From assembly GCA_025617375.2 (NCBI GenBank), contig JAMYGW020000011.1:992001-1056000 (forward strand): a stretch of DNA of 64,000 nt, read 5' to 3'. Positions 44,549-57,099 of this stretch are shown piece by piece; the first letter of the stretch is position 1, and every line of letters starts with the position of its first letter. A model generated the notes under the pieces. The model was not told where the DNA came from, did no database searches, and worked only from the letters and a program-made list of their open reading frames with translations. Origin of the DNA: Acarospora socialis. Taxonomy: Eukaryota; Ascomycota; Lecanoromycetes; Acarosporales; Acarosporaceae. The position numbers were made by a program, and so were the translations under genes.

Positions 44549-47500
44549 AAAATTCTCAATAAAGTTTATAAGAAGCTTGAGTCAGATATTTTGCTGATGA
44601 AGTTTAAACAATTTTAGTTTTTTACTAAGTAAACTCATGTTACTGCTAAACTTAATCATCTGTGCAAGACATTGTGTGAAATTCAGAGTTATATTAAGAA
44701 GAAAACTCTCTGTCTTTTGCAAAAGTTGTTAAATGATGAGAAGATTGTTGAAAATTTCATAACTGAGATTCTTTTTCAGTTATTTAATGTTATGTCACTC
44801 AACTTTTGACAAATTAATTCTCTATTTTCCTCTTAAAACATTAAAATGTTCTTGTACAGTTCTTGAGATTTTCTTTTAATTCTCAGATATTTTTCAAAGT
44901 ATGATATTCTTTTCATTTAATGAGATAGTGAACTTTTCTATTAATCATTCTCTTTTTTAAAATGTTCTTAACTTTGTATTTTTTATCTAATTTAACAGAT
45001 GTTTCAATGATCTGAAGTAATATGAGTTAATTATATTACTGAAGCATGAATGCATGAAATACTGAGTGTATTCACATCTCTTTGAGTAAATTCAGTTCAT
45101 AACTTAATTCTTTGATGTTTCTCTTCACTAAAAATGATTCTATGCTTTTGTGATTCAATTTTTTGTTCATTTATCTTATATAAATGTTGTTTGTCTCAAG
45201 ATAAATTCTTTTTTTAATCTTAAATGATTTCACTATTATTGTTTATTTCATTTACTGTTAAATTCTAATCATCAGATCTTGTTGTAGTTTCTTAATTTCA
45301 GTGATGTTTAGTATTGTTTTTTGATTCTGTGATTCATGCTGTAATGAATTTCATTATATCTTTAAATTGTAGTTATAGTTCATAAAGAAAGATGTCTCTT
45401 CTGTGATTTTGTTTTTTGCATTGTTGTATGCAAACTGTACTATTGACAGTAGTTGTACTCAGTTGTTTTGATTCTCATTGACATAGTGTTTTAAGTATAT
45501 TTTAATTGTCTGATTCATTCATTCATTCAGTCTGTTTATTTATCTATAAATAATATGCTGTCAATATCTTGTGCTTTATTTTGAGTTCTGTTGTAAACAT
45601 TTTCTAAAATTTGCTTGTGAACAGTTTGTCTCTGTTAGTGATAAATTTCTTTAATAGTTTATAATTATTAATTAATTCTTGCAGTATAATATATGTCAAT
45701 ACTAATGCTGTCACAGTTTCTTTGAATGAAATGAACATTGTGTATTTAATTAATTTACTCACTATAGTCAATATATCATCAAACTTCATTTCTCATGCTG
45801 AATTCTTTGATAATAATAGCTTCACTATGAAGTTCATAGTAACTGACTTTCATAATTTACTCAGCACATCAATTTGCATTACTTCATTATATTACTTATC
45901 TCAATTAATCTTATTTCTTCAACATGAGTTGCATCTGATAATTATCTTGATGATTTAATTTTTAAAATCATCAATATTGCATCTTCTCTGTATAAGATTC
46001 TCTGTGTATTTAACTTTTAAGTGTTTATGAACTTTGTTTACATGACACTCTGTAATGAGTTTCTTATCTGTTAAGAAAGTGTTCTTTATTTTGTATATTA
46101 TAACTAATTTCTTTGTCAGAATTCTGTCTTTTTCATTAAGAATTTTGATGTAAACTCATTTCACTTTTTCATGATTGAATTATTTGCTCAAGACATCTGC
46201 TTCATTATTCTTATTACTTTTTTTGTAATGAATTTGAAATTTAAAATCTGTTAATAACTTAGTTCAGTGAATCTGTCATCTGTTTAGCTCTTTTGTTGTA
46301 GTGAAGTTTCTTAAATTCTTGTGATTCATGTATATCTGAATTGATTTTCTTATTTTTGTGAGATAAGATCTTTACTTTTGTAGTGTTTTCACTATTGTAA
46401 GAAGTTTCTTATCATGAACTTTGTATCTTTTCTTGAGTTCAGATAACTTTCTAAATTAAAATACTATGAGTTTTTTGATTTCATTTTCAATCTAATATAA
46501 GCATGTGCTGATTGTAAAGTTTGATGCATCAATCTCAAGTATTTTTTTTGTATACTGACTGAGATATTGTTAGATAAACTATTTTACTGAGACTTCTCTT
46601 CAGTGCATCAAAAATTTTCTGTTGTTTTTTATCTCAATATTATTTTTCAGTTTTCTGCATTAACTGTGTGAGAGATTTTGTTATTCATAAGTAATTTAAT
46701 ATGAACTTCTGATAATAGTTCATCAATTTTAGAAAAATTTGTACTTTCTTGATCTGTATTGATGTGAGTTAGTTTCAGACTGCTGTCATTTTTTTTTGAA
46801 TTTTTCTCAATTCATTCAGATCAAATGATGTATTTTAAAAATCTAACTTCTTGAATTTTGAATCTGCTCTTGAATTTCTTTTTATACAAAGTTCTTTCTT
46901 TTAACTTCTCAAATATCTTGCACACATGTTTCTGATACATCTCAAGATTTTTTAAATATATTAATATATTATTTAGATATGTGATAACAAAGTCATTGAG
47001 GTATTTTCTAATCATATTGTTGATTAGTCTTTGAAAGATAATTGAAACATTCTTCAATCTAAATAACATGATAGTATATTCATAGTGTTCATATCTTATT
47101 CAAAACACTATCTTTCAATTTTTTTCAGCTTTCATTCTTACTTAATAATAGATGTTCTTTAGATCTAAACTTGTAAATTATTTAGTCTTGTCTAATTAGT
47201 TTTGCAATTCATTTATCAGTGACAGTGAATAATTATCTCTTCATATTATTTCATTAAGCTGTTAATAATCAACACACAGTCATCTGCTGTCATTCTTTTT
47301 TGATACAAACAAAATTGAATATTCTGCTGATAATTTTGAAGATTTAATGAATTCTTTCTTGAGATTCTCATTAAGATAGTTTCAAACTGTCTTGAGTTGA
47401 TCTTCACTCATTGAATATAGTGACTTTCACTTAAGTTCTTTTCTGTTTAGTAGCAGTATCTTGTGATTTCAGAATTTGTATTTTAATAAACATATTTCTA

Positions 47501-47870
47501 ATTGTTCTGAGATCTCATATGTATAACTCATTACATATATTTTTTTCATTATTCAGTTAATCTGTAAATTTCAATCTCACAAGTACAGCATATCTAGTAT
47601 GATCTGATACTTTATTGACTTTATGATGTTCAATGTTATTTTTTGACATCATTCATTGATATTAACTTAAATATAAATCTACTTATCACTATTTTCATGA
47701 CTTCTGTTTGTCATGTAAATTTTTAATGAGTAAGATACTTATATTGATTTAAGTTTTAATTCATATACTATCTTCTTTAAAATATAGTTGTCTGTTGCTT
47801 CAGAATTAACTATTACAAGTATTATTTTAAATAGATGATTATTTTGCTCAATGTTTATTTTTGTTTATAT

Positions 47871-48945
47871 TTGTAACAATTTCTTATATAGTAAAAACAA
47901 TTTTCTTATGAAATTGTTTGTGTTTAACTTCATAGTTATAATTTACTGATTTAACTATTGTATCATACAAATTGTTATATTAACAAGCATAAATCTAGTT
48001 CTAATATATTTAAGAAATCTTAAATCTAAAATGTAATACTTTAAATATTCTTATAATATAATACAACAATGTCTGATACACAGAAGAATATCTTTATCTT
48101 ATTACTGATTTAAAATTAAATACAGAATGTATCATCATCATTTACATCATTGCAGACAAAGACAGCACAATTAACAATGACATCATCAGTAATTGTTAAT
48201 GTATCTAAAATACAAATACTCAAGATATTCAGAGAAGAGCACTGAAAGTTGTAGATTTTTTTGATTAAATTTAATTTATACATAAAATTCAACAGTCAAA
48301 AATTCAATATCAATCAGAAAAAAACATTGTTCAGTACAATGTATCTCATTAAAGCAGTCTTTAATTGAGTAAATTTCAAGCTGTATACATTTTTAGCAAA
48401 GACAAATGCTGAAAGATGAGTCAACACAGAATTTATGTTTAATAACTACAATAAGTTCAAAGAGAAGCTCAAAAAAACATTTGAAGTAATTAATGAAGAG
48501 TGAGTAACAGAAAAACAAATTTATGTTTTATGTCAAAATGAATTGATAATCAAGTACATCATCAAGTTTCAAAGAATAGTGACACTCATGTGTTGAGACA
48601 ATGAGATCTTGACATTTCAGTACTATTGAGAACTAAAAAAAACAATCAAAAATAAAATAATTAAAACAAAATAATCAGACAACTTACAGAAAATGATTAA
48701 TCTGTTTATCAGTATCAATAGTTATCAGTGAAAATGTTAAACAAAATACACAAAATATTATACATCATCAAGAAAAACTAAGCAAAGAGAAAGCTTCAGA
48801 ATCTGATTAAAGAGATTTATTTTATCAACATTATGAAGAGATGATCTTATAAATCTCAATATAATCAAGAAGCATTGTTAAAAGTCATAAAAAACTAAAT
48901 AAGTGAAGTTTGAATGTCAGAGAAAGCAATTTAATTGTTAAAAAG
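47871..48945 (+). mobile_element. 5'-truncated gypsy fragment: LTR end plus gag (plus strand)
   Basis: The right half of a gypsy LTR (about 47875-48055) leads into a gag start (MSDTQKNIFILL near 48070) that continues to 48945 with stops. Blocks such as VINEE...TEKQIYVLCQNEL and FQYY match gag of copy 1. It meets the inverted copy 2 head to head near 47,870 and is interrupted at 48946 by the copia element. A short knuckle-like piece after 54522 (HCKKRHEHVMIARN) may be its continuation. Confidence 0.7.
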
Positions 48946-49154
48946 TGTGATGTTCTAGCTACTTTCATAGTCTTAATTGAGACTAATGTCAGAAGTTACT
49001 CATTACTCATATAGTCTGTGTGATAAAGTATGTGAATAGACAATCTTTACAATTCACATTGATTACAGTCAAATCAATGATGTATATTTCACTAAATAGA
49101 CAGTTAGTCAGCAGTATAACATGAGTATTCTTTTATCTTTCAATAAATTTAACA
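48946..49154 (+). repeat. Copia 5' LTR
   Basis: 209 bp; TGTGATGTTCTAGC to AATAAATTTAACA. It pairs with 54314-54522, and its relatives are at 58702 and, inverted, near 59875-60082. Confidence 0.88.
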
Positions 49155-52100
49155 GATTATAAGTCTGAGTTAGCAAGAAGTTTTTCAGAGAAAGTGCATA
49201 CTGTTTTAGTGTCTTGACAGCTTGATATAAAAACTTAAAGATTGAGCAAAACAAGTATTACTGATCATTGATATAAAACTTTAAAATTAAGTAAAATAAC
49301 ATTTTCAACAGCTTGATACAGAACCAAAACAAGCACTCTTGACTGTCAATATAAGACTTAAAGATTGAGCAAAATGACATTCTTAGCACTTGATACAAAA
49401 CTTTAAGATTGAGCAAAATGAGACTTACTAACAACTTAATATAATGCTCAACAGTTAAGTAAACAAACATACACAATTCTTCTTTCTCTTATTTACATTA
49501 TCTTCTTTTGTACATCTTAATACTTCATGTTATTTATTTTTTATATTATGTATCAACTGTCATCAAAAGTTACATCATAAATTTTAATAACTCTTTCACA
49601 AAGCAATGATCTATTTCAATTTTCAGTCATAAAAACTGCAATTAATGATTCACTTTCATGAGAAAATAACTGATAAATGAAGATCTTTGATATATTGTTA
49701 AGATCTCAGTAATTAATATTTCTGTCAGTGACTTCTTCTTTTTACTCAGTAATTTAATTTTGAAAGTCAGAAGTTTGATGCAAAAACTCTGTATTAACTT
49801 ATTATTTATATCAGTGCAGATAATTAGAAATACATTACAGACAAAATCAATATAAAGAATGCTTGAGATATTTTGAAGTTCAAATACAAGAAAAAACTGC
49901 AGATCACTGAAAAACAATATTTAATGAAGTTTATTGAATATAAAATGCTGACAGATGTATTCATTGATGAAGTATAAATATATTTCAGCAAGCTGAATCA
50001 AAAGATTGCTGTAACTCAGTTTGATATGACTGATCTATTTAAGTTTGAGCAACAATTTTAAACATTTCTTCAAACATTATCTGAGAATTACACAGTGATT
50101 TATAACACAATCAATACTCAAAATATTTCAAATATTAAAAAAAATCTGCAGAAGCTTCAAGAGAAAAAGATACAATTAAAGACTATTGAGATTATTTTGT
50201 AAACAGATCAACATAAAGAGAAAAATTTAATACATTTATATCAGCATGATATGAAATATCATTATTGAAGATTGTCAAACTCTGACAATGATTACTTTTC
50301 TTAGTATAAATCAGTTAAATCTTTTCTTTATCATGATTCTCATTATATTTAAGACTGTGAATATCTTTCTGCTGCTTGTAAAAACATTAAGTTAAGAAAG
50401 TTATTTATTTCAATTGTAATTAAGTCAGTCAGAAAGTCAGACAAGTTGTTTACAGACAACTTACATTATAAAAATAAAATAAAATTCAAGTACAGAAACA
50501 AAAAACATAAAACTTTTAATACTGAAATTAAGAAAAACAATGACTCATTTTCATCTGAGTCTGATGCAGAGAAAGACAATAAAATTGTCACTTTGTTTAA
50601 GAAAGCTGTCAGTAAAATATTTAATTTTGAGTGAAATTTGAATTCTGAATGCTTCATACACATAATTAATTAATATTAATTCTTCAGTGATTCTTTGATA
50701 TGCATATGATGCTAAAAAATTAAAGTTAAAAAAAAACACTGATACTCTCACTACTGTGAAGTAACTATGATGTGAAATAAATTCAGAAACTTTGTGAATC
50801 TGAGTTCAACACTTTATGTGTCTGAATTAAAAGTTAATCTTTTATTGAAAAAACAAATATGCAAAATGAAATTACAGAAAAGCTTTGATCAACATAGTCT
50901 TTATATGTAAAATAAACATAACAATGTTATAATAAAAGTATCTGAGCAGAACAGTGTCTATATAGTTAAATATATTGTAAAAAAATTAAATAAGTTCACT
51001 TTGTTATCTGTTATACACATGTTATTCAATTCAGAGATGATTCTTTCAGTTACAATATTAAATGTGAATTTTCAGATGCAGATTGATCTGTTAAATTCTG
51101 TTGATACTTTATTCTTTGTTGACACTTTATTTTTAAATAAAAAGATCAAGATCTACAAACTGTAATACTGATGATTTATTCATCTTAACTCTGCAAAGTT
51201 CTGCAATCTTTATAAAGTTATAATTTTTGAGAAGTCAATTTTCATTGTGAAAGACAAGAAAAATGTGTATGAAGTTTGTGTCATCATTAAGTTTGTCAAT
51301 CAACAAAAATACACTATAAGTAAACAGAAGATTAACATTCTTGCTTTGATTTTCATTAATATATGCAATTTTTTATCTTTATCATTTATTGAACATTAAT
51401 ACTTTCTGAAGATTGTGAACAACTATTCTTGAAAGATATAAACAATATTGTTAAAATAATATGATAATGTTTTACAGAAATTGTGAAAGTAATGATTAAA
51501 AATTGAGCTTTAAATTGATATAAGAGTGCTTACTGTATAAAGTGAAAATATTATAGAATTAAAATCAATTCTGAATGACTGATGCAGATTTTTTAACATT
51601 ACACTGTAGTACACTGTGTTTTACATATTTATTCAAAATAATATTGCTGAAAAAGTCATTCATATCACTGAGAATTCAGTACACATCATAATCAAAAAAA
51701 CATAACTTTTAATAGAGTTCTGAACAAAGACAGCATAGATAAATATTTATTTTTATAACTGAACAGCAACTGATTTCTTGATCAATGACAAACAAATAAC
51801 TCTGAAAAAGATCTTCACTGATGTGCAGTTATTCATTAATTACATTTATATTTGAGATTGCAAATACTACTTCTATGTTGATCTCAAGTTGTTGTTGAAG
51901 AACAGACAAAACAAATTCATAAATTAAGAATAGATGAAAATCTTCATAAATTATGCAAATAAAATCACAAAGCAATATCTGCTTTGAATTTCAGATCTTA
52001 AGTGAATCATCAAGAGTTATATTGTGAAGTTTGTTAAGAATGAGAAGAAAAATAGTGTTAATTTCAAACTGCAAAAATAAATGTTAAACATTCTGTTTGA

Positions 52101-53445
52101 ACAAAAGTTAATTGAACAATTATAAAAGAATGCAGTCATCATGAATTTCACAGCATCTACAACTCTGTCTACTATTTCTGAACAAATTTACAGATTCAGA
52201 TTCATGAGTTTAGATGACAAAAAACATTTAAATTAATTGTAAATAATTTTGACACATTCTCATCAAATATTCATATGATAAATAAATTAACTGCAATCAA
52301 CTTAATCAGATTACAGACAAGTGAATAGAATAAATTCTATTAATTTTTACATATTGAAGTTTTTGTCAACAAAGCATTAAATATTTCAACTGAGAAAGTT
52401 AAAACATTCTTGTGCATTAAGATTTCAAAGAGAAAACAGAACAGTGATGATGAAGACTTTAATAAATTTATGATTAAAATATCATGAACTATGTTGATAT
52501 TCACAGTATTCATCACAGATAATAAAAAAGACACTGAGAACATCAAATCTGATATTTTCACATTTATCATTTATGTTAAAGTAATAAGAGACTCAGTCTG
52601 AAGAAAGATGTAAAAAAATGCTATTTATACAAAATTAATGATTTTGACAGTTAACAGAACATGAAAAGAAATTGTATCATTAAAAAATGTAAATATAGTG
52701 ATCAGCAAATGAATATTTAAATTTAAATTAAACACTGATGAATTTCTGAACAAATTTAAAACAAAAGTTATGATGAGAAATTTCTCACAGATATATAACA
52801 TTAATTAGAAGAATATTTTTACATTTACAGTTAAATTCAACACTCTTTGAGTCTTTCTTGTCATTATTGTTCTTGAGAATCTTGAATGTCATTAAGTAAA
52901 TATTAACAATGTCTTTATAAAATTTTCTCTTAAAAAAATCATCTACATAACAGTTTCTTCTGAAGTTCAAATTGCATCTGACTATATACTGTATATATTG
53001 TGTAGTCTTTATGATCTGAAGTAAGTCACACAAAATTAACATAAATGATGCATCACTGATCTGTACAAATTAAACTTTCATTAAAGTAACACTGATTCAT
53101 GTTTTTTCATCAACAGTTTTAAAAGAATTATGCTGCTTCTCTATGTAAACAATATAATTGTAATTTCAGTAAGTCTGATACACATTTTCTGATTTAAGAA
53201 AGTTCTTGTGAAAATATTCAAAGTTAAGAATTTGAAGAAGACACAGAAAATTCTTAATATATAAATCACATATGACTGCAAGAAAAAAACTCTATATTTA
53301 AATTAGACTCATTATGTAAACAAGATACTGAAAAATCTTCACATGTAGTCTGATAAGTACAAGATCACAATAATCTTACTTAATGAATATAATGCTCTTC
53401 ATCTCATCAGTTCAGCTAATTAAAGAATAGATTAAAAATAATATC

Positions 53446-53552
53446 TGTTACAGTTGCACACCATAATCTGCACATTCACTTATACATTTACTTAGAATTT
53501 GATCTTGTGATCAAACAAATCTTTTGTCTTAGTGGTTAGAAGATTCATTACA
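53446..53552. mobile_element. 107-bp LTR-like mini-element inserted in copia
   Basis: The insert starts TGTTACAGTTG and ends GATTCATTACA (TG...CA). It is flanked by ATATC and ATATT, which fits a 5-bp target duplication. The inverted copia fragment at 60.8 kb has the same flanking sequence without the insert (empty site). A second copy, with CpG intact, lies at 29525-29631. It has no coding capacity. It is most like a solo LTR of a very small element. Confidence 0.75.
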
Positions 53553-54313
53553 ATATTAATATGCAATTGAAAATCTGATGTATACAGTAATTCATACTTA
53601 ACTGAACATCATTTTTGTCTAAATTAATTAAGTCAGTATTTTAATGATTTTGCAGACCATCATAAACATATACTTAAGAAATTGCTGCAATATGTGAAAT
53701 TAATTATCAATTTTAATATTGTGTACAGACTCAGTAAAAGTCAAGTCATACTTAAATACTCTGACTCTGATTATACATCAGACAAATAAGATTGAAAGTT
53801 AATTTTGAAATATATATACATGCTTGAAGATAAATCAGAATTATAAATAAGTTAAAAGTAGATATTTGTTGTTATTTTAATTACAGAGACTGAATATATA
53901 ATTATGTCAATATATATAAAGACTGAGATCTGACTTACACAGATGCTGTAAAATATAAATATAAATAAGTATCTTGAAGACAATTTATACTGTGTGAATA
54001 TCAAGAAAAATGAAGTTCATTAAGCAATCTCATTTCTTCAACTCAAAAAAGACAATCAGATTGTCTTAATTTTGATTAAAAATGCATATGTACATGAGTA
54101 ATTAAAGTACATTAACATTGTCTATTATTATATCTGTGATCTGCACAAGTAAAATTAAATTGATGTGAACTTTGTGCTTAATTAAGACATGATGACTGAT
54201 AAATTAATTAAGTTCTTATTTAAATGAATCTTTAAGCACTTTGTTGAACAACTGAAACTTATTGTTAATGAAAGTCAATAGATGCAGCATTATCAAGTAA
54301 AAGTATTGAGAAG

Positions 54314-54522
54314 TGCAGTGTTTTAACTGCTTTCATAATTTTAGTTAAAATTAACATCAAAGATTACTCATTACTCATATAATCTGCATAACAGAGTATG
54401 TGAATAGACAATTTCTACAATTCATGTCAATCATGATTAAATCAACAGTGTATGTTTCACTAAATAGACAGTTAGTCAGCAGTATAGCACAAGTATTCTT
54501 TTATCTTTCAATAAATTTAACA
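54314..54522 (+). repeat. Copia 3' LTR
   Basis: 209 bp; TGCAGTGTTTTAACTGC to AATAAATTTAACA. It has the same length as the 5' LTR. Confidence 0.88.
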
Positions 54523-56092
54523 TTAATGAGTTTTAAGCACTGTAAAAAGAGACATGAACATGTTATGATTGCAAGAAACTCAGTTATATAGCAATAAACT
54601 GCAAAAAGTCTCAAACAGAGAGAAAAAAAAATAGTAGTATATAAGTCTCAATATCTATCTATCACAGATAGATTACTAGAGTAGATATATGACAGTATAA
54701 AATATAATGATATACAAGCTATTTAATAATAGAGCAACACAATATATCTTTATTGATATCAATACTAATCTTTGAAGAATCTTCTATGCAAAGAAATCTT
54801 ATACTTATAGATTCTTGCTTAACTACACTTATTAAGATGTAATACTATAACTGCATTTTATTATTTATTCTGACAATTGTCTTCTTCTTTAAACACTGAT
54901 TTTTCAGCATCTTTATGATGTTGTATTGTTGTTATGAGTTTGTTTTCTTTTGAAAATCTCACTAAATTAAATTGAGATGCTGCTTAACATTTCTTGTTAT
55001 GTTCTGTTTGATCTAGAAGAAATTTTGTTGTTATACTTAATTGAGTTGACAAAATTATTCACAGAAAAAAAACAACAAAATGTTTCTTCTTTTCTTCTTT
55101 CTTTCTTTTCTCTTCATCTTTTCTTTATATACATTATTAATGACAAGCTCTACATTAACATTATTATAATGTGTTTCTTTCATTTTAATATCTCATTTCT
55201 TTCATTATGCAAGCAAAATTCTTGTCATCATCACTTTACAGTCACTTTACTTTCATTCTCATTGTATTGTACATTCAAGAATCATGTTATCAGTAGATCT
55301 CTTGAATATCTTTGCAAAATATATTAATTTCTTCTTAAAAAATACAACATTAAGAAGTTCAATGATGATCAGAAAAAACACAGTTAACTTTTGAAGAAAG
55401 AACTGAAGAAGTACTTAATACATGATGATGAAAAACAAATTTTTAAAAAAATTATCATCAAAGATAAAACATCAGAATTTATATTTAATGAAGAAAACAA
55501 CTTAAACAAACTCATTATCAAGAAAATAAAGCAGAAGTGCAATGCTGCTGTGAAGACAATGTTAAATATGTGTGTTATTGTGTTCAAATCAGTCAATAAT
55601 GTTATCAGCATTAAATTTAAATTCTTTTTAATCTTCAACAATGTTCTGTTCTTCATTAATTATTTCTGTATTGTGATAGTCTTGAGTATTCATAATGTTG
55701 AGAATATATTTACATCAATATTGAACTGCTCTTATCACAAGATTAATATTTTAACACTGTTTTCAGCTTACTTTACTAATTTACTGTCAGCACTTAGTTG
55801 TTTTTGCTGTCTTTGCTGCAGTAAAAGAATTGTTGTTGATTTCAACTATATTTATGATGTTAAGTCAAATATTTATTGTAATTATTGCTTCAAAAAACAC
55901 AAGTCTTGCAACAGCATAGATTCAGTATCTATGCTATATTGTTATTTCACTAATTTCTTTTAGATTTCAGTCAAGTTCTTTTCTCATATTAATCATCTCT
56001 TTGTCACTGTTGATGTACTAAATAAGAAAAAAACTATTGATTTTGTGTTTATCAAGCATCAAAAAAACTACATCATTACTGTTATAACTCAT
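54523..56092 (+). other. AT-rich region with decayed cysteine-rich ORF
   Basis: The first about 80 bp may continue the interrupted gag. Thereafter two long open frames occur on the plus strand: 54977-55327 (no domain seen) and 55391-55963 (190 codons). The second has a Lys/Glu-rich start and a C-terminal cysteine cluster (CFCCLCCSKR, then NIYCNYCFKKHKSCN). This may be a decayed metal-binding protein of a mobile element. Codon use is extremely AT-rich and I see no sign of selection. Function unknown. Confidence 0.35.
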
Positions 56093-56380
56093 TGTTACAT
56101 TTTATACTGAGCTTTCTCAATAATTAGAACTAGAGATTTGTGCATATTGATATAAAGATACTCAAACAGTTGTCTATTGAGTAAATCAGTAGCTGTGATT
56201 GAATAACTAAGTTGAACACAATTGTTTTCATAAGAGAAATAGTCATGATTATATACTTAACTCACTCATCAATCTCACTGTCTAACTCATTAAGTCAACT
56301 TACTTATGCAATTTGTTGAGTCTGCTCACTCAGCTCATCATTAAGTATGATGAGATATTATATAACTACTTTCTAACTTC
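56093..56380 (-). repeat. Solo or truncated gypsy-family LTR (reverse)
   Basis: Starts TGTTACATTTTATACTGAGC and shares TTAGAACTAGAGATTTGTGC and the stretch TTGTTTTCATAAGAGAAA with the other reverse gypsy LTRs. The right end is uncertain; no internal sequence attached to it is recognised. Confidence 0.55.
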
Positions 56381-57099
56381 TGATCTGTTATATACATTAT
56401 AGATATACTCATCAGTTTGTTTTAAGTTTCTTTTGAGCTTAATTGTAATACTAGTCTGCTTTAAGCTTCTTTCAAGCTTGATTATAACACTTATTAGTGT
56501 GTTGCTTATCACAAAAATTTTAAGAAAAAACTCATTATACAGATGAAGATTGATCTTCTTTAACTGACTGAATTCTGTCATCAGACATATCTTTTTAAAA
56601 ACATATTAAATTTTTTCTAAACTATGACATGTTTTTATTTCATTTTTATCTTAACTGCACACTGCTAATGTAGCATAGCACAATTTGTTATCTCTGATTT
56701 ATAATTTGATTGTGATTTTTGAAAAAAATGAGAAGATCAAAGAGAAAAAGAGAAATAAGATAACTTTCAATTGTTAAACTATTGTTTTATTTACACATAA
56801 CTGACACTTTATTTCTTTTCTTCTAATGTATCATTATAAACATATTCTTTTATTCTTAAATATATCTTTTCATATTAAGAAGATCAACACTTCAATACTC
56901 AATATTGTACAAACTCATAAGAGAAATCATACAATGATAAAAGATGATGAAGAAACAGAAAAAATGCATTATAGTGAAATTTCACTCAAGTAAAAAATTC
57001 ACTTTTCTCATCACTCTCAAAGTCTTTCAAAGACAATCAGCTCTCTAAACTGTTTTGTATAAATTAGTAATTATTTAATTAAGATAAAAGAGATCTGAG
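56381..57099. other. AT-rich filler
   Basis: I see no recognisable element. A 71-codon minus frame (56366-56581) contains two copies of a short Lys/Arg/Leu repeat and is probably chance or decayed. Confidence 0.35.

Larger units (their letters stand above)
39670..47870 (-). mobile_element. Gypsy copy 2, inverted, split by a nested element
   Basis: This is a reverse-orientation gypsy element. Its 3' LTR is in two parts, 39670-39869 and 44136-44287, separated by the element at 39870-44135; together they make about 350 bp. The internal region runs 44288-47870, with chromodomain/integrase (about 44880-46000; NYKLLKKFITNRDKLF block at 45604-45789), RNase H (about 46150-46560), reverse transcriptase (about 46740-47300; YLNNILIYL near 46940-47000) and protease remnants to about 47850. 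The 5' LTR is missing; the copy stops where a plus-oriented gypsy fragment begins. It is full of stops. Confidence 0.82.
48946..54522 (+). mobile_element. Full-length decayed Ty1/copia retrotransposon
   Basis: 5,577 bp with two 209-bp LTRs (48946-49154 and 54314-54522; TGTGATGTTC...TTTAACA). A leader (49155 to about 49640) precedes a gag-like region (about 49640-50640). Integrase remnants follow. Reverse transcriptase lies at about 52620-53420, with SLKNVNIVISK...IFKFKLN and LLLYVNNIIV in place of YVDD. RNase H is at about 53870-54300 (TETEYIIMS, LKYINIVYYYICDLHK, FVLN.DMMTDKL). Stops are many. The flanks (AAAAG and TTAAT) do not match, so the target duplication is decayed or lost by recombination. 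It carries the 107-bp insert at 53446-53552. Confidence 0.88.

Noticed and set aside
55391-55963. Intact 190-codon gene
   Set aside because: The frame is open, but the base composition equals the CpG-free repeats around it and there is no promoter or splice context. I kept it only as a decayed ORF.
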